Assembly: GCF_033115175.1 (NCBI RefSeq)
Contig: NC_084835.1
Location: 55,924,948-55,988,947 of the forward strand
Origin: Lepus europaeus
Taxonomy: Eukaryota > Chordata > Mammalia > Lagomorpha > Leporidae
Length of the DNA stretch: 64,000 nucleotides
Reading direction: 5' to 3'
The translations under genes and the position numbers were made by a program. Below the pieces are notes generated by a model. It did no database searches, was not told where the DNA came from, and was given only the letters and a program-made list of their open reading frames with translations. This document shows, in pieces, positions 11,481-23,559 of this stretch (positions are counted from its first letter, which is position 1; the number at the start of each line of letters is the position of its first letter).

Positions 11481-13097
11481 GCAGACTATTCTAAAAGGGG
11501 AACTTGCTGGCACAAATGGAGTCTTTTTCTTCTTCCCTAATCAGTGCTACCTGTTTGGGAACTACTACCCGTTTCACAACGTCAGGTGTCTTGTAACTGT
11601 GACTTGGGCAAAATCAGGGAAGTAGTTACTTCGGGTTGCTCTCCTTGACTGTTTACTTTGACGGTTTAGACACCACTGAAGGCAGCTGGGCGGCTTTTGG
11701 TGCAGATGCAGAGAGAAAGTCAACAGCAACCACTCACGGTGACACGCATGCTCCATCTTCCCCAGCACCCTCTGTTGTGCTACCCACAGCCGGGAAGCGC
11801 CGGGGCTTGGACCCTGAGTAGCCAGACACCCTCCTTCTCAAGACAGTCCCTGAGTACAGTAAGAGCCCACGGAAGGGAAAGTGTGTTTGGCTTCAGCCCG
11901 CAGCTTTTCCTGGTACACAGTGCCTTGGGCAGTTTGGCTGTATTTGACTTTGTACATTACCGTCTCACGCTTGCCGAGCACGGCTTGTGGTTTGGCGCTG
12001 AAATTTTTCTTTACTGTTCTTGCTAACATGTAGGTTGGCACAAAGCTTGCAAATGGGCGTGAGGGACACAACACCTCTTTCATTATGAAGGAGTCAGTGA
12101 TCTCCAAGAGCTTTTATTAAAAGTCTCAAAATGTATACAGGATTCTTTACAGTAACATTTTACCAAATCACATTCATTGCACCTTTCTCTACGTTAGTAA
12201 TAGATTATACATGTATGTGAATTCCCAGACCAAACAGTGCTCTTAACTTTATTTATCTAAATTTAATAAATTTTATGAACTTTATACCAAGCTGGCAGAT
12301 TATTAACTGATTCTCAAAAGAAATGAGTTGGAAGGACCATCAGCTAAATTCAGGCTTTCAATGCAGCAGCACTACCTGCCTAAATTCAGTAACACCAGCC
12401 AATCCTGTGAATCTACATAAAGCCGTATCACGTACAGGAGTGGTGAAGTCAATTTCATTTGGAGGAATTCTGAGTTGAGATTATTAAAAATGTGTGGAAA
12501 TCATAAAGATAATCCTTGGGATAGAATTTTCTTAAAGAAAGAATAATCATAATTACCAAGGGGAAAAAAAGCACCTTTTTTTCTTGGTAACATACATGCT
12601 ATGAAAAACAGGTGTTAAGTATTTTACTATAAGCAAGAAAGAAATGATAAAATTTCTGCAAGCATTGGGCCAGAAGGAGCAAGAAAGAAACCCATAAGCT
12701 TTACGCGCCAGCAGAGGCACCGCCTCTCAGTGCTGTCACCATTTCTGCCCGATGCTGGCAGTTTCCAGAGCATAGCGAAGGCATTGCTAACAGGCTTAGC
12801 ACGTTCCGAAAAAACATCAAGAAGAAAGACGAAGTTTATGAGACAGCTTGAAATAAAGCCTCTGCACCGCTTAAAATAGCCCTTAAGGGTAAAGGCAATT
12901 GCCTTCGTGTCTGGAGAGTGATCCACACAATTGTGAGATTTCTATTGTTATTTTTTTCTCACTACATTGAGAAAGTAATGCTTGAGACTCAAATAAGGCC
13001 TTCCAGGCTCGTGGAATCAGAAGCCACCTTCAGACAACATCATAACTCCCTCTCTCAACCTAGGAAAATTATACAATGAGAGGAAAGCTCTTACCCA
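11481..13097. other. Repeat-poor intergenic stretch
   Basis: About 1.6 kb free of SINEs. A minus-strand AATAAA-type hexamer lies near 12112-12118. ORFs in it are unrelated to any family I know. It could hold the 3' end of an unannotated minus-strand transcript or just be unique DNA. Confidence 0.4.
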
Positions 13098-13109
13098 AAA
13101 CCAAAGTTG

Positions 13110-13490
13110 TTTTTTTTTTTTTTTTTAAGACATAGTGGTCTTTTTTTTTTTTTTTTTTAATTTGACAGGCAGAGTGGATAGTGAGAGAGAAACAGAGAGA
13201 AAGGTCTTCCTTTTCCGTTGGTTTACCCCCTAATGGCTGCTGCGGCTGGCGTGCTGAGGCCGGCCCACCGCGCTGATCCAAAGCCAGGAGCCAGGTGCTT
13301 CTCCTGGTCTCCCATGCGGGTGCAGCCCCCAAGGACTTGAGCCATCCTCCACTGCACTCCCGGGCCACAGCAGAGAGCTGGACTGGAAGAGGAGCAACCG
13401 GGACAGAATTCGGCGCCCCGACCGGGACTAGAACCCAGTGTGCCGGCGCCGCAGGCAGAGGATTAGCCTATTGAGCTGTGGCACTGGCCG
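13110..13490 (-). mobile_element. CSINE, young type, with two A-tracts
   Basis: Minus-strand copy. In its own sense the A-tail is followed by GACCACTATGTCTT, then a second A-run, then the target duplication (AAACCAAAGTT, about 13098-13108 and 13491-13501). The duplication lies outside the second A-run, so the short segment moved with the element. Confidence 0.9.
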
Positions 13491-13514
13491 AAACCAAAGT
13501 TTTAAGAATACATG

Positions 13515-13603
13515 GGGCTGGCACTGTGGCATAGCGGGTTAGGCTGCTGCCTGCAGTACCAGCGTCCCATTTGGGTGCCAGTTCAAATCCCAACTGCTCC
13601 ACT

Positions 13604-13642
<39 letters not shown>

Positions 13643-13650
13643 GACAGAGT

Positions 13651-13702
<52 letters not shown>

Positions 13703-14232
13703 TCTTCCTTCCGTTGGTTCACTCTCCAAATGGCTGCTACAGCCTGTGCGCTGCGCCAATCTGAAGCCAGGAGCCAGGTACTTCCTCCTGGTCTCCCATC
13801 TGGGTGCAGGGGCCAAGCACTTGGGCCATCCTCCTCTGCCCTCCCAGGCCACAGCAGAGAGCTGGACTGGAAGAGGAGCAACCGGGACTAGAACCCGGTG
13901 TCCACATGGGATGCTGGCGCCATAGGCAGAGGATTAACCAAGTGAGCCACGGCGCCGGCCCCATCCGACTGCTCACTTCTGATCCAGCTCTTTTCTATGG
14001 CCTGATAAAGCAGTAGAAGATGGCCCAAGTCCTTGGGCCTCTGCACCCACTTGGGAGACCTGGAAGAAACTCCTGGCTCCTGGCTTCAAATCAGCTCAGC
14101 TCCGGTCTTAGCGGTCAACTGGGGAGTGAACCAGCAGCTAGAAGACCTCTCTCTCTCTTGTTCTCGATCTTGCTCTCTACTTCTCTCTCTGTGTAACTCT
14201 GACCTTCAAATAAATGAATAAATAAATCTTTA
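13515..14232 (+). mobile_element. CSINE, older type, split by a young CSINE
   Basis: Outer plus-strand copy in two parts (13515-13603 and about 13962-14232), interrupted inside the phrase CTGCTCCACTTC. Confidence 0.93.
13604..13961 (-). mobile_element. CSINE, young type, nested, long T-run
   Basis: Minus-strand copy starting with about 34 T (13604-13637), then a long (GA)n at 13659-13698, ending CCACGGCGCCGGCCC. Left CTGCTCCACTTCT and right CTGCTCACTTCT form the target duplication. Confidence 0.95.
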
Positions 14233-14254
14233 AAAAAGAAAAAAAGAATACATG

Positions 14255-14572
14255 GAGCTGGCACTGTGGCATAGTGGGTAAAGCCTACAGTGCCGGCGTC
14301 CCATATAGTTTAGAGTCCCGGCTGTTCTACTTCCGATCCAACTCTCTGCTATGGCCTGGGAAAGCAGTAGAAGATGACCCAAGTCGTTGGGCCCCTGCAC
14401 ACACATAGGAGACCCAGAAGAATCTCCTGGCTCCTAGCTTCGGATCGGCGCAGCTCCGGCCGTTGTGGCCAACTGGGGAGTGAACCAGTGGATGGAAGAC
14501 CTCTCTCTCTTTCTCCATGCCGCTCCTTCTCTTTCTATGTAACTCTGATTTTCAAATAAGTCAATAAATCTT
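14255..14572 (+). mobile_element. CSINE, older type
   Basis: Plus-strand copy from GAGCTGGCACTGTGGCATAG to TTCAAATAAGTCAATAAATC. Confidence 0.92.
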
Positions 14573-14589
14573 TTTAAAAAATGAAAACA

Positions 14590-15217
14590 GGGGTGAGCAT
14601 TTGGAAGTGTGGTTAAGACACTACATCCCACAGGCCGGCTAATCCTCCGCCTGTGGCACCAGCATCCCATATAGGCTCCAGGTTCTAGTCCCGGTTGCTC
14701 CTCTTCCAGTCCAGCTCTCTGCTGTAGCCCAGGAGGGCAGTGGAGGATGGCCCAAGTGCTTGGGCCCTGCACCTGCATGGGAGACCAGGAGGAAGCACCT
14801 GGTTCCTGGCTTCAGATTGGCGCAGCGCACAGGCTGTAGCAGCCATTTGGGGAGTGAACCAACGGAAGGAAGACCTTTCTCTCTGTCTCTCTCTCTCTCA
14901 CTGTCTAACTATCTGTCAAAAAAAAAAAAAAAAAAGACACTACATCCCACATACAGTATCTGAATTCAAGTCCAGGTTCCTTTCCTGATTCCAGCTTCCA
15001 GATAATGCCCTCCCTGGGAGGCAGCAGGTGATGGCTTAAGTAGCTGGATCCCTGCCAACTAGGTGGGAGATCTGGATGGAGTTCTAGGTTCCTACCTTCA
15101 GGCTGGCCCAGCCCTTGGTAATTTTTGTACTGAGGAAGAGAACCTGTGGAGGCAAGATCTCTGTCTCTCTGCCTCCTGATCTGTCTTTCAGATAAACTGA
15201 AAATAAATAAATAAAAT
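14590..15217 (+). mobile_element. CSINE, old subtype, split by a young CSINE
   Basis: Outer copy (14590-14632 and 14935-15217) of an old subtype (GGGTGAGCATTTGGAAGTG; GGTGGGAGATCTGGATGGAG), ending in (AAATAAAT)n. Confidence 0.85.
14633..14934 (+). mobile_element. CSINE, young type, nested, perfect 17-bp duplication
   Basis: Flanked by AGACACTACATCCCACA at 14616-14632 and 14935-14951, an exact 17-base target duplication inside the older CSINE. Confidence 0.97.
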
Positions 15218-15423
15218 GTTAAATAAATAAATAAATGTTAGATGAACTAAAAATTTTAACAGAATCATAAAAGTACTAGAAAAATTAATTTATTTCACAA
15301 ATATCTATTGGGATATTACTCTGCTCCAGGCACCATTCTCCACATGAGGAACAACACCAGGAGATATTTACAGGACCTGTTCTCCCTGAGAACCTGGATT
15401 CTATTGGGAGAAGATAGACAATG

Positions 15424-15769
15424 ATGGGGCTGGTGTTGTGGTGTGGTAGGTTAAGCTGCCTGCAACATCAGTACCCCGTATGGGTGCTGGTTCAAGTTCC
15501 AGATGCTCCACTTCTGATCCAGCTCCTTGCTAATGTGCCTGGGAAAGTAGCCAAAGATGGTTCAATCACCTGGACCCCTGCACCCCCGTGGGAGACTTGG
15601 AAGAAGTTCCTGGCTCCTGGCTTTGGCTTGGTATAGCCCTGGCTGTTGCAGCCATTTTGGTAGTGAACCTGTGGATGGAAGATCTCTCTCTCTCTCTCTG
15701 TATGTCCCCCACCCCCATCCCTGTAACTCTACCTTTCAAATAAATAAATCTTAAAAAAAAAAAAAAAAG
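15424..15769 (+). mobile_element. CSINE with target duplication
   Basis: Plus-strand older-type copy. ATAGACAATGA occurs immediately left (about 15413-15423) and right of the A-rich tail. Confidence 0.94.
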
Positions 15770-16470
15770 AAAAAATAGACAATGACGAAAAGTGAGCACA
15801 ATGTGATGAGAGTTCCCGGGAGACTCCTGTAGAGAGTGGCCAGGGAATATTCCTCTGAAGAGGTAGGGTCTGAGCTCAGATCTGAATGACGACATTTACT
15901 CAAGTGCATCAGCCAGATTCCAGCAGGAAAAGCCCACTTATGCCAGGTACCTACAAAGAGGCAGCTTAATGTGGGTGTTGGGAGAGTCACAACCTTGAAC
16001 AGGGCGTGGTACAGCATCCCAGAGATGAGCAGGAAGGAAATCACTCCTAACCACAAGAGAGACAAAGGAGGTATTATTATCGTAGCCCATGGCAGGCGCT
16101 GCCTGGCAAGAGCTGGGACCGCAGAGGAGATGCAATCGCTGCTGAAGGCACTTCCTGAAGCAGAGAGGGGAGGGGAATGCCATGCCTTCTCCCCTCTTCC
16201 TCCTGTTAATGTCTCGCAAGTGCCTCTCTTTGGCTGAAGTCAGCCCGAACCTAGCAGGCAAGGGCATTCTCAGGAAATGTGCTCGAAGATCTCACTACCA
16301 TGCAATACGGAGAGGAAGGGGGTGGGGCTTGAGAAGAATGGATCTGAGCGCCCAAAGCTGGGATGATTTGGAAGAAGTTTCCTGGCAAGTAACTGGAAGA
16401 AAAAGGCTAGTGGATGGGGGAGCAAAATGAAAAACCCTGGCGTGTGATAGGAAAGTAAGAAACCAATGGA

Positions 16471-16805
16471 GGGGCTGGCGCTGTGACACAGTAGGTCAAG
16501 CTTCAGCCTGCAGTGCCGGCATCCCATTTGAGTGCTAGTTTGAGTCCCGGCTGCTCCACTTTCAATCCAGCTACCTGCTGATGGCCTGGGAGAGCAGTAG
16601 AAGATGGCCCAAGTCCTTGGGCCCCTGCACCCACATGGGAGACCCGGAAAAAGCTCCTGGTTCTTGGCTTTGGATCAGCATAGCTCCCGCAATTGCGGCA
16701 ATCTGGGGAGTGAACCAGTGGTTGGAAGACCTGTCTCTCTCTCTCTCTCTTTACCTATTTCTGTAACTCTGTCTTTCAAATAAATAAAATAAAATCTAAA
16801 AAAAA
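16471..16805 (+). mobile_element. CSINE, older type
   Basis: Plus-strand copy. GAAACCAATG flanks both ends, a short target duplication. Confidence 0.93.
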
Positions 16806-17757
16806 AAAAAAAGAAGGAAAAGAAACCAATGAAACCGATGGAAGTAGAAGTTTGGTGAGTGACAAAAGGGTGGAATGAGACGTGATTAGAGATGGAGACC
16901 GGGGCCGGATGATGCAGAGCACTGCGGGCTGGGATGAGGTATCTGGATCGCAGTCTGGCCACAGTGAGAAACCCTTGCTAGTTTTGAGAAGACAAATCTG
17001 ATTTTCATCTAAATGAGCATTCCAGCTTCTCTTCGAGAAATGGATTAGAGAGAAAAGCCATCCAGAATGCAAACACGGGGATGAGTCAGTAGGCTAATCA
17101 GTGACCCAAGCTAGCGCCATGGCAGCAGAATCTTGGAGATGTGGGGCAGTGGAGAGTTTTTGGATTTCCATTGTAGACTTGGCTGCCATTATCTGCAGAG
17201 AAGCTGGATGTGAGGAGTGAAGGAAAGGAAAGAAGCAAGGAAAACCAAGACACTCTGAAGTCTGACTTCAGTTAGCACGTAGAAGACCATGAAAATCCCT
17301 ACTTGTCATAGTAACAGCAAGAAAAACACGAATCAAATGCTTTTCTATGAGACTAGTGAGCAATGGTGGATGTGAGCCTCAATGAACTGACTGAGAGAGG
17401 TCGTCACCAGCCCTCAGAGCTCTGCATCAAGCCTCATATTTGGAGGCAGGCAGCTAGCTGGTCTATGAGCAAGAGGAATCAGTGTGCTACAAATGATGAG
17501 ACTTGCAGAGGAGAAATTGGCTAAGCCTTAGGTGGCACTCAGGGTTGGAGGGATCAATCCGAATCGGTAACAGCCTCCTCAAACATGGATATACTCCACT
17601 TGGTTTAATAATCTCCCATCCTGCCTCCACATTTTGAAAATAAAGGACAGTGGAGAAAGGGCTAGGAGGCAGAGAGTGATCATATCATCCCAAGCCATGC
17701 ATCCTTCACAGCTCTTGGATTCTGGGGTTTTGCTGGTGTTAAACAAAAGATGGATCC

Positions 17758-18077
17758 GGGGCTGGTATTGTGAGACTGTAGGTTAAGCTGCTCATGATGC
17801 CAGCATCCCATAGGAGTGCTGGTTTGAGTCCTGGGCACTCCACTTCTGATCCAGTTTCTTGCTAATGTGCCTGGGAAGGCAGTGGAAGATGGCCCAACTG
17901 CTTGGGTTGCTGCCTTCCCATGTGGTAGACCCAGAGGGAATTCTGGGCTCCTGGCTTTGGCCTGGCCCAGACCTGGATGTTTCAAGCATTTGGGAGAGTG
18001 AACCAGTGGATGGAAGCTCTCTCTCCCAGCCTCTTCCTCTCTCTCTGACTTTCAAATAAATAAATACATTAATCTTT
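17758..18077 (+). mobile_element. CSINE, older type
   Basis: Plus-strand copy, diverged, ending TTCAAATAAATAAATACATT. Confidence 0.9.
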
Positions 18078-18198
18078 AAAAAAAAAAAAAACCTCCTTAG
18101 TAAAGGAAAACATTTAAAAAGGTGAATCAAAATACCTGAAATTAGAGTCCAACTCTCCTCCATGTCAAACTCTGACCAAACAAAAAAGGCGTCTTTTG

Positions 18199-18503
18199 GG
18201 GCCAATCTTGTGGTGCAGCAGGTTAAGCTGCTGCTTGCAACACTGGCATCCCATATGAGCGCTGGTTCGAATCCCACTGCTCCACTTCCAGTCTAGCTTT
18301 CTGCTAATGTACCTGGGAAAGCAGAAGATAGTTCAAATACCTGCCACCATTTAGGAGATTGGATGGAGTTCCTGGCTCCCAGTTTCGGCCTGGGCCAACC
18401 TTGGGTATTGCAGCCATTTGGGAAGGGAATCAGCAGATGAGAGCTTGCTCGCTCTCTCTCTCTCTCTGTCACTTTGCCTTTCAAATAAATAAATAACTTT
18501 TTT
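18199..18503 (+). mobile_element. CSINE, older type
   Basis: Plus-strand copy from GGGGCCAATCTTGTGGTGCA to TTTCAAATAAATAAATAACT. Confidence 0.9.
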
Positions 18504-18773
18504 AAAAAGTCTACTGCATAGAATAGTACAGGTACACTGATCACATGTGAATTCATTATCATTGAAATTTGACCCAAAGCCAAGTAAAACCAGCTGCGTG
18601 AGGATCAACCTCCTCCCTTACAATCACATCAGGAAAGGATTTGCATTCTATAGGAAAGAACAAAATAACCAATAAAATTATCTGCAACCTCCCTTTATGC
18701 ATTATGTAAAGAATATGACAAAAATTATTATATATATGAAGAAGGAAATGTGATTCTTAAGAGAAAACATAGT

Positions 18774-19633
18774 GGAGAGGTGTTGTGGCACAGCAGGTGT
18801 GCTACCTGGGACACAGTCAAAATGCCAGTTCAAGTCCTTGCTGCTCTGCTTCTGATCCAACTCCCTACTAATGCACCTGAGAAGGCACAAGTTGGCCTGT
18901 GAGGAGCAAAAATTAAACAGCTTTACCATAATATTAACAAGAAATAGGCAAGAGCTAAGCTGACTGTAGGAGATCTGCGTGGATTTTATAAGAACCACCC
19001 ATGACCTGCACATGCCCTCCTTGGGACCTTATCGACCTTACACTGACCGCCCAAAGTGTATATAAACTGCAGACTGAAGAAGCCCAGTGAGACCCTGTGA
19101 ACAGACTCTGCGAACAGACTCTGCTGAGAGCTGAAGAGCGAAAGCTCCAGGTTGACCCACTGCACCCAGACCTCCCCCCAGGAGAGATCTCCCAGCCAGT
19201 GCTGAGCTTGTCCAACGCCAAGGCTCTGAGCTTACCTGACGTTGAAGCCCTGCTTGCCCAAAGCCGAGACTCTACTTGCCCTTCAAGATCTGTGTTCTTC
19301 TGCTCAGAAGCACCACCCATGGGAATGCTGTGAGACTTCACCCGCTTTGGCTAAGACACATTGCAAGGAGCACTGGAGGTATTTTGGGAACCTTGGGTGG
19401 TCGCTTTGCCCAGTGTGTTGTGTGAATTAGAATGTGTGACTTCCCCACTACATAATAAAATCCTTATTGGAACCAACACTGCCTCGGTGCTGTTACTATG
19501 CTTGTGACATGGCCCAAGTACTTTGGCCCCTGCTATCCACGTGGGAGACTCTGATGAAGTTTCATGCTGCTGGCTTTACCCTGACCCAGCCCCAGTCATT
19601 GTAGCCATATGGGGACTGAATCAGTGGCTGGAA

Positions 19634-19669
<36 letters not shown>

Positions 19670-19748
19670 TCTCTGTGTGTGTGTGTGTGTGTGTCTGTGT
19701 TTTTCTTTCTCTTTCACTCTGCCTTTCAAATAAATAAATAAAATCTTT
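18774..19748 (+). mobile_element. CSINE split by a solo LTR
   Basis: Left part 18774-18897 and right part 19510-19748 make one older-type CSINE, interrupted in its TGGCCCAAGTACTT segment by a solo LTR. Its CT-rich region has expanded to (CT)n(GT)n at about 19637-19697. Confidence 0.92.
18898..19509 (+). mobile_element. Solo LTR of an endogenous retrovirus, 5-bp target duplication
   Basis: A 612-base element starting TGTGAGGAGCAAAAATTAAA and ending GCTTGTGACA, so it has TG...CA ends. TGGCC at 18893-18897 and 19510-19514 is the target duplication. Inside are a TATA box (GTATATAAAC, about 19057-19066), a 13-base direct repeat of GAACAGACTCTGC near 19099-19124, and a polyadenylation signal AATAAAA near 19454. 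No internal retroviral sequence remains, consistent with LTR-LTR recombination. A 5-bp duplication is common in class III ERVs and in some class I; the family is unknown to me. The ORF inside (about 78 residues) is not judged coding. Confidence 0.88.
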
Positions 19749-20035
19749 CAGAGAGAGAGAACATAGTGAAGAGATGCAGGTCCACAAATAATTGGTTCTT
19801 GGAGTTAGCAAATAAGAATTTCAAGAAAACTATCATAAATATGCTAAAGTATTTACAGAAAAGATGCAGGTGAAGATGTGGGTGTTTCAAGAAATGGAAA
19901 CTTTTACAAAGAACAAATGGAAATTCTAGAAATGAAAAAATATATAAAAATTTAAAAATTCACTGAATAGATTTAACAGCAGATTTGACTCTAAAGAAGA
20001 AGGATTCAATGACTAGAAAAGATTTGATTCACTAG

Positions 20036-20322
20036 GAGGCCAGTATTGTGGTTCAGCAGGTTAAGCTACCACCTGCCATGCCAGCATCCCATGAGTACCA
20101 ATTTGAGTCCCAGCTGTTCCACTTTCAATCCAACTCCCTGCCAGTGTGCCTGGGAAAGCACTGAAAGACGGCCCAAGGGCTTGGGGTCACTGTTAGATGG
20201 AGTTCCAGGCTGCTGGCCTTGGCTTGACCCAGCCCCAGCCATTGTGGACCACCAGGGGGACAATGTCTCTCTTCATCTCTTCCTTTCTGTCACTCTGTCT
20301 TTCACATAAATAAATAAATAAA
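20036..20322 (+). mobile_element. CSINE, older type
   Basis: Plus-strand diverged copy with a shortened 3' body, ending ACATAAATAAATAAATAAAT. Confidence 0.88.
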
Positions 20323-20365
20323 TCAAAGAATGAAAGAAGACAAAAGAAAAGAAAGAGTTTTCTAG

Positions 20366-20660
20366 GGACCAGCACTGTAGCACAGCAGGCCAAACCACTG
20401 CTTGTGACTCCAGCATCCTCCGGCATGAGTGTTGGTTTGAATCCCAGCTGCTCTTCTTCCAATCCAGCTCTCTGCCAATGTGCCTGGGAAAGCAACAGAA
20501 GATGGCCCAAGTCCCTGGGCCCCTGCCACCAATGTGGGAGACCCAGATGGAGTTCCTGGCTCTTGGCTGAGACCTGGCCTAGGTCTGGCTGTTGTGGCCA
20601 TCCAGTTGTGTGGAAGATCTCTTTATTTATCTCTGTGTGCCAGCTGACTTTTAAATAAAG
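20366..20660 (+). mobile_element. CSINE, older type
   Basis: Plus-strand copy from AGGGACCAGCACTGTAGCAC to GACTTTTAAATAAAG. Confidence 0.9.
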
Positions 20661-20668
20661 CTATAAGT

Positions 20669-20997
20669 TGGGGCTGACACTGTGCTGTACAGGTAAAACC
20701 CACTGCCTGCAATGCCAGCATCCCATATGGGCACTGGTTCGAGTCCTGGCTGCCCCGCTTCTGATCTAGCTCCCTGCTGGTACATCTGGGAAAGCAGAGG
20801 AAGATAACCCAAATCTTTGGGCCCTGTCCTCATGTGGGAGACCCAGAAGAAGCTCCTTGCTCCTAGCTTCAGATCGGCGCAGCTCCAGCCATTGCTGTCA
20901 ATTGGGGAGTGAACCAGCAGATGAAAGACCTCTCTCTCTCTCTGCCTCTACTTATCTCTCTGTGTAACTTTGACTTTCAAATAAATACATCTTTTTA
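20669..20997 (+). mobile_element. CSINE, older type
   Basis: Near full-length plus-strand copy ending TTTCAAATAAATACATC. Confidence 0.92.
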
Positions 20998-21287
20998 AAA
21001 ATAAAAAAAGATATAAAAGAGAAAAGAAAAGAGTTCACTAGAAACTACCTAGGCTAAAGAGTAACATTTAGGATAACATCAAGCATTCAGCATACATGTA
21101 ATATGTGTCTAAGAGAGAAATAAATAGGGCACTAAAATTTTTGAAGAAATAATGACCATAAGTTTTGTAATTCTGATGAGAAACATTAAACATGAGTTTT
21201 AAAAAAGTCAATCCACAGAAGGAAAAATACAAATAAAACTACACAAGTGTATTCCATCCCTAGAAGCCAAATATAAAGAGAAAAATC

Positions 21288-21625
21288 TTTTTTTTTTTTT
21301 TAATTTTTGACAGGCAGAGTGGACAGTGAGAGAGAGAGACAGAGAGAAATGTCTTCCTTTTTGCCGTTGGTTCACCCTCCAATGGCCGCTGCGGCCGGCT
21401 CATCGCGCTGATCCGAAGGCAGGAGCCAGGTGCTTCTCCTGGTCTCCCATGCGGGTGCAGGGCCCAAGCACTTGGGCCATCCTCCACTGCCTTCCTGGGC
21501 CATAGCAGAGAGCTGGGCTGGAAGAGGGGCAACCGGGACAGAATCCGGCGCCCCGACCAGGACTAGAACCCCATGTGCCAGCACCGCAAGGAGGAGGATT
21601 AGCCTGTTGAGCCACGGCGCCGGCT
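21288..21625 (-). mobile_element. CSINE, young type with target duplication
   Basis: Minus-strand copy ending GAGCCACGGCGCCGGCTC. AGAAAAATCTTTTT is present on both sides. Confidence 0.95.
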
Positions 21626-21642
21626 CAAGAAAAATCTTTTTA

Positions 21643-21951
21643 AAAAAACATTTATTTATTTTATTTATTTGAAAACAAGAATTACAGAGAGGAAAACACA
21701 GACACACACGCAGATCTTCCATCTGCTGGTTCACTCCCCAGGTGGCCACAATGGCCAGGAGCCAAGAGCTTCATCTGGGTCTCCCACATGGGTACAGTGG
21801 CCCAAGCATTTGGGCCATCTTCCCCTGATTTCCCAGGTGTATTTTCAGGGAGCTGGATCAGAAGTGGGGCAGCTGGGACTTGAACCAGCTCCCATATCAG
21901 ATGTGGGCACTGCAGACAGCAGCTTAACCCGCCGCACCACAGCGCCTGCCC
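21643..21951 (-). mobile_element. CSINE, older type
   Basis: Minus-strand copy beginning with TTTATTTATTTTATTTATTT and ending CACCACAGCGCCTGCCC. Confidence 0.92.
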
Positions 21952-22085
21952 TGAGAAAATTCTTAAAGGTTAGAGAAGAAAGATAATGCACAAGAGAACA
22001 ATGATAGAAATAACAGCTGATCTTGCATTAGAAACAATGCAATCCAGAAGAGATGACATTTTTGAAATACAAAAAGAAAAAAAAA

Positions 22086-22383
22086 AACTCTTAATTTTTT
22101 TTAACTTGAAGCAGAGAGACAGAGCAGACATAGACAGATCTTCCACCCACAGATCACTCCCCAAATGCCTGCAATAGCCGGAGGTGGGCCATGTCAGTGC
22201 CAGGAACAAGAAACTCAATCCTGGTCTCATGTGGGTGGCAGGGACCCAAACATCTGAGCCATCACCTGCTCCCTCCCAGGACGAGCATAAGCGGGAAGCT
22301 GGAATAAGAAGCAGAGTCAAGGCCTGAATCCAGGTCCTCTGATATAGGATGGAAGCATCCCGAACAACACAGCTGCTGGCCAG
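22086..22383 (-). mobile_element. CSINE, old subtype
   Basis: Minus-strand copy of the older subtype (CATGTGGGTGGCAGGGACCC; GAGCCATCACCTGCTCCCTC). Confidence 0.8.
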
Positions 22384-22646
22384 ACACTCATGGTGATGCA
22401 CCAAGGGAAAGGTGAATATGAGGATGGGCAGAGGAGAATTTGTTGATATATGTTGACATATGAACACATCCCATCGATTTGGGGTCTCAGAGAGGGTCTG
22501 AGAATCCACGTCTCATTCACTGCTGGGATGGCCTCTTGAAGCTTGGACAGCATGATGACCTACAGTGAATGAGGGGGAGATGCTTGAATTTTGATAGCAG
22601 GATACTAGAAGAGCTCAGGAGGGATGAATATTAGAACAGATTTATT

Positions 22647-22972
22647 GGGGCCGGCACTGCAGGGCAGCGGGTTAAAGCCCTGGCCTGAAACGACGGCATC
22701 CCATATAGACGCCAGTTCAAGACCCGGCTGCTCCTCTTCCAATCCAGCTCTCTGCTATGGCCTGGGAAAGCAGTAGGAGATGACCCAAGTCCTTGGGCCA
22801 CTGCACTCTTGTGGGAGACCCCGAAGAAGCTCCTGGCTCCTGGCTTCGGATTAGCGCAGCTCCGGTCATCTGGGGAGTGAACCAGTGGATGGAAGACCTC
22901 TCTCTCTGTCTCTGCCTCTCTCTGTGTCTCTACCTCTTTCTGTAACTCTTTCAAATTAAAAAAAAAAAAAGA
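22647..22972 (+). mobile_element. CSINE
   Basis: Plus-strand copy with GGGGCCGGCACTGCAGGGCA head and an A-rich end. Confidence 0.92.
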
Positions 22973-23310
22973 ATGGATTTATTGTGTGAGATCAAAGAAT
23001 CCACCATCTGTGTTTCTTAGGAGAATTCAGAGAAAGCTTCTTTCATAAAACAGAAAGCCACTGGTGGGGGAGGCCTGGATACCTTTTAGAAACTTGCTAG
23101 GGAGTGTCCTTTGTATACCAGAGCTGATCAGTGGAAGGCACTGCCAATGAGATGCCAAGTACCCATGGGGATAAAACATTTCTGAAATAGCAGAGAAGAG
23201 GTAGCAACCCAGGGGATTGGAATTATCACAATAGACAGTAAGGCCAGACCAGCAGTGCCACTGCCTTGACTGCAAAGGTCTGTGGTGGTGACTAAGAAAT
23301 CACAGGGCTA

Positions 23311-23509
23311 GGGGCCAGTGCTGTGGCATAGCGGGTTAGGTATCCCATATGGATGCTGGTTCGAGTCCTGGCTGCTCCACTTCCAATCCAGCTCCCTGCT
23401 TATGCACCTGAGAAAGCAGTGGAGGATGGTCCAGGTGCTTGGGCCCCTGGCTTTGGCCTGGCCCAATGCCGGCTATTGTGGCCATTTGAGGAGTGAACTA
23501 GCAGATGGA

Positions 23510-23559
<50 letters not shown>

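Larger units (their letters stand above)
15280..17560 (+). repeat. Old dispersed LINE-like repeat, fragmented
   Basis: Purine-rich sequence with phrases typical of ancient mammalian LINE-derived repeats (CTCTGCTCCAGGCACCATTC; AGTTTTGAGAAGACAAATCTG). CSINEs at 15424-15769 and 16471-16805 interrupt it. Family (L1M or L2) not resolved. Confidence 0.35.

Noticed and set aside
13512..13925. 137-codon ORF with a polyphenylalanine stretch
   Set aside because: The stretch is the T-run of a nested CSINE, not a coding sequence.
19097..19333. 78-codon ORF downstream of a TATA box
   Set aside because: It lies within a solo LTR and has no recognisable protein features.
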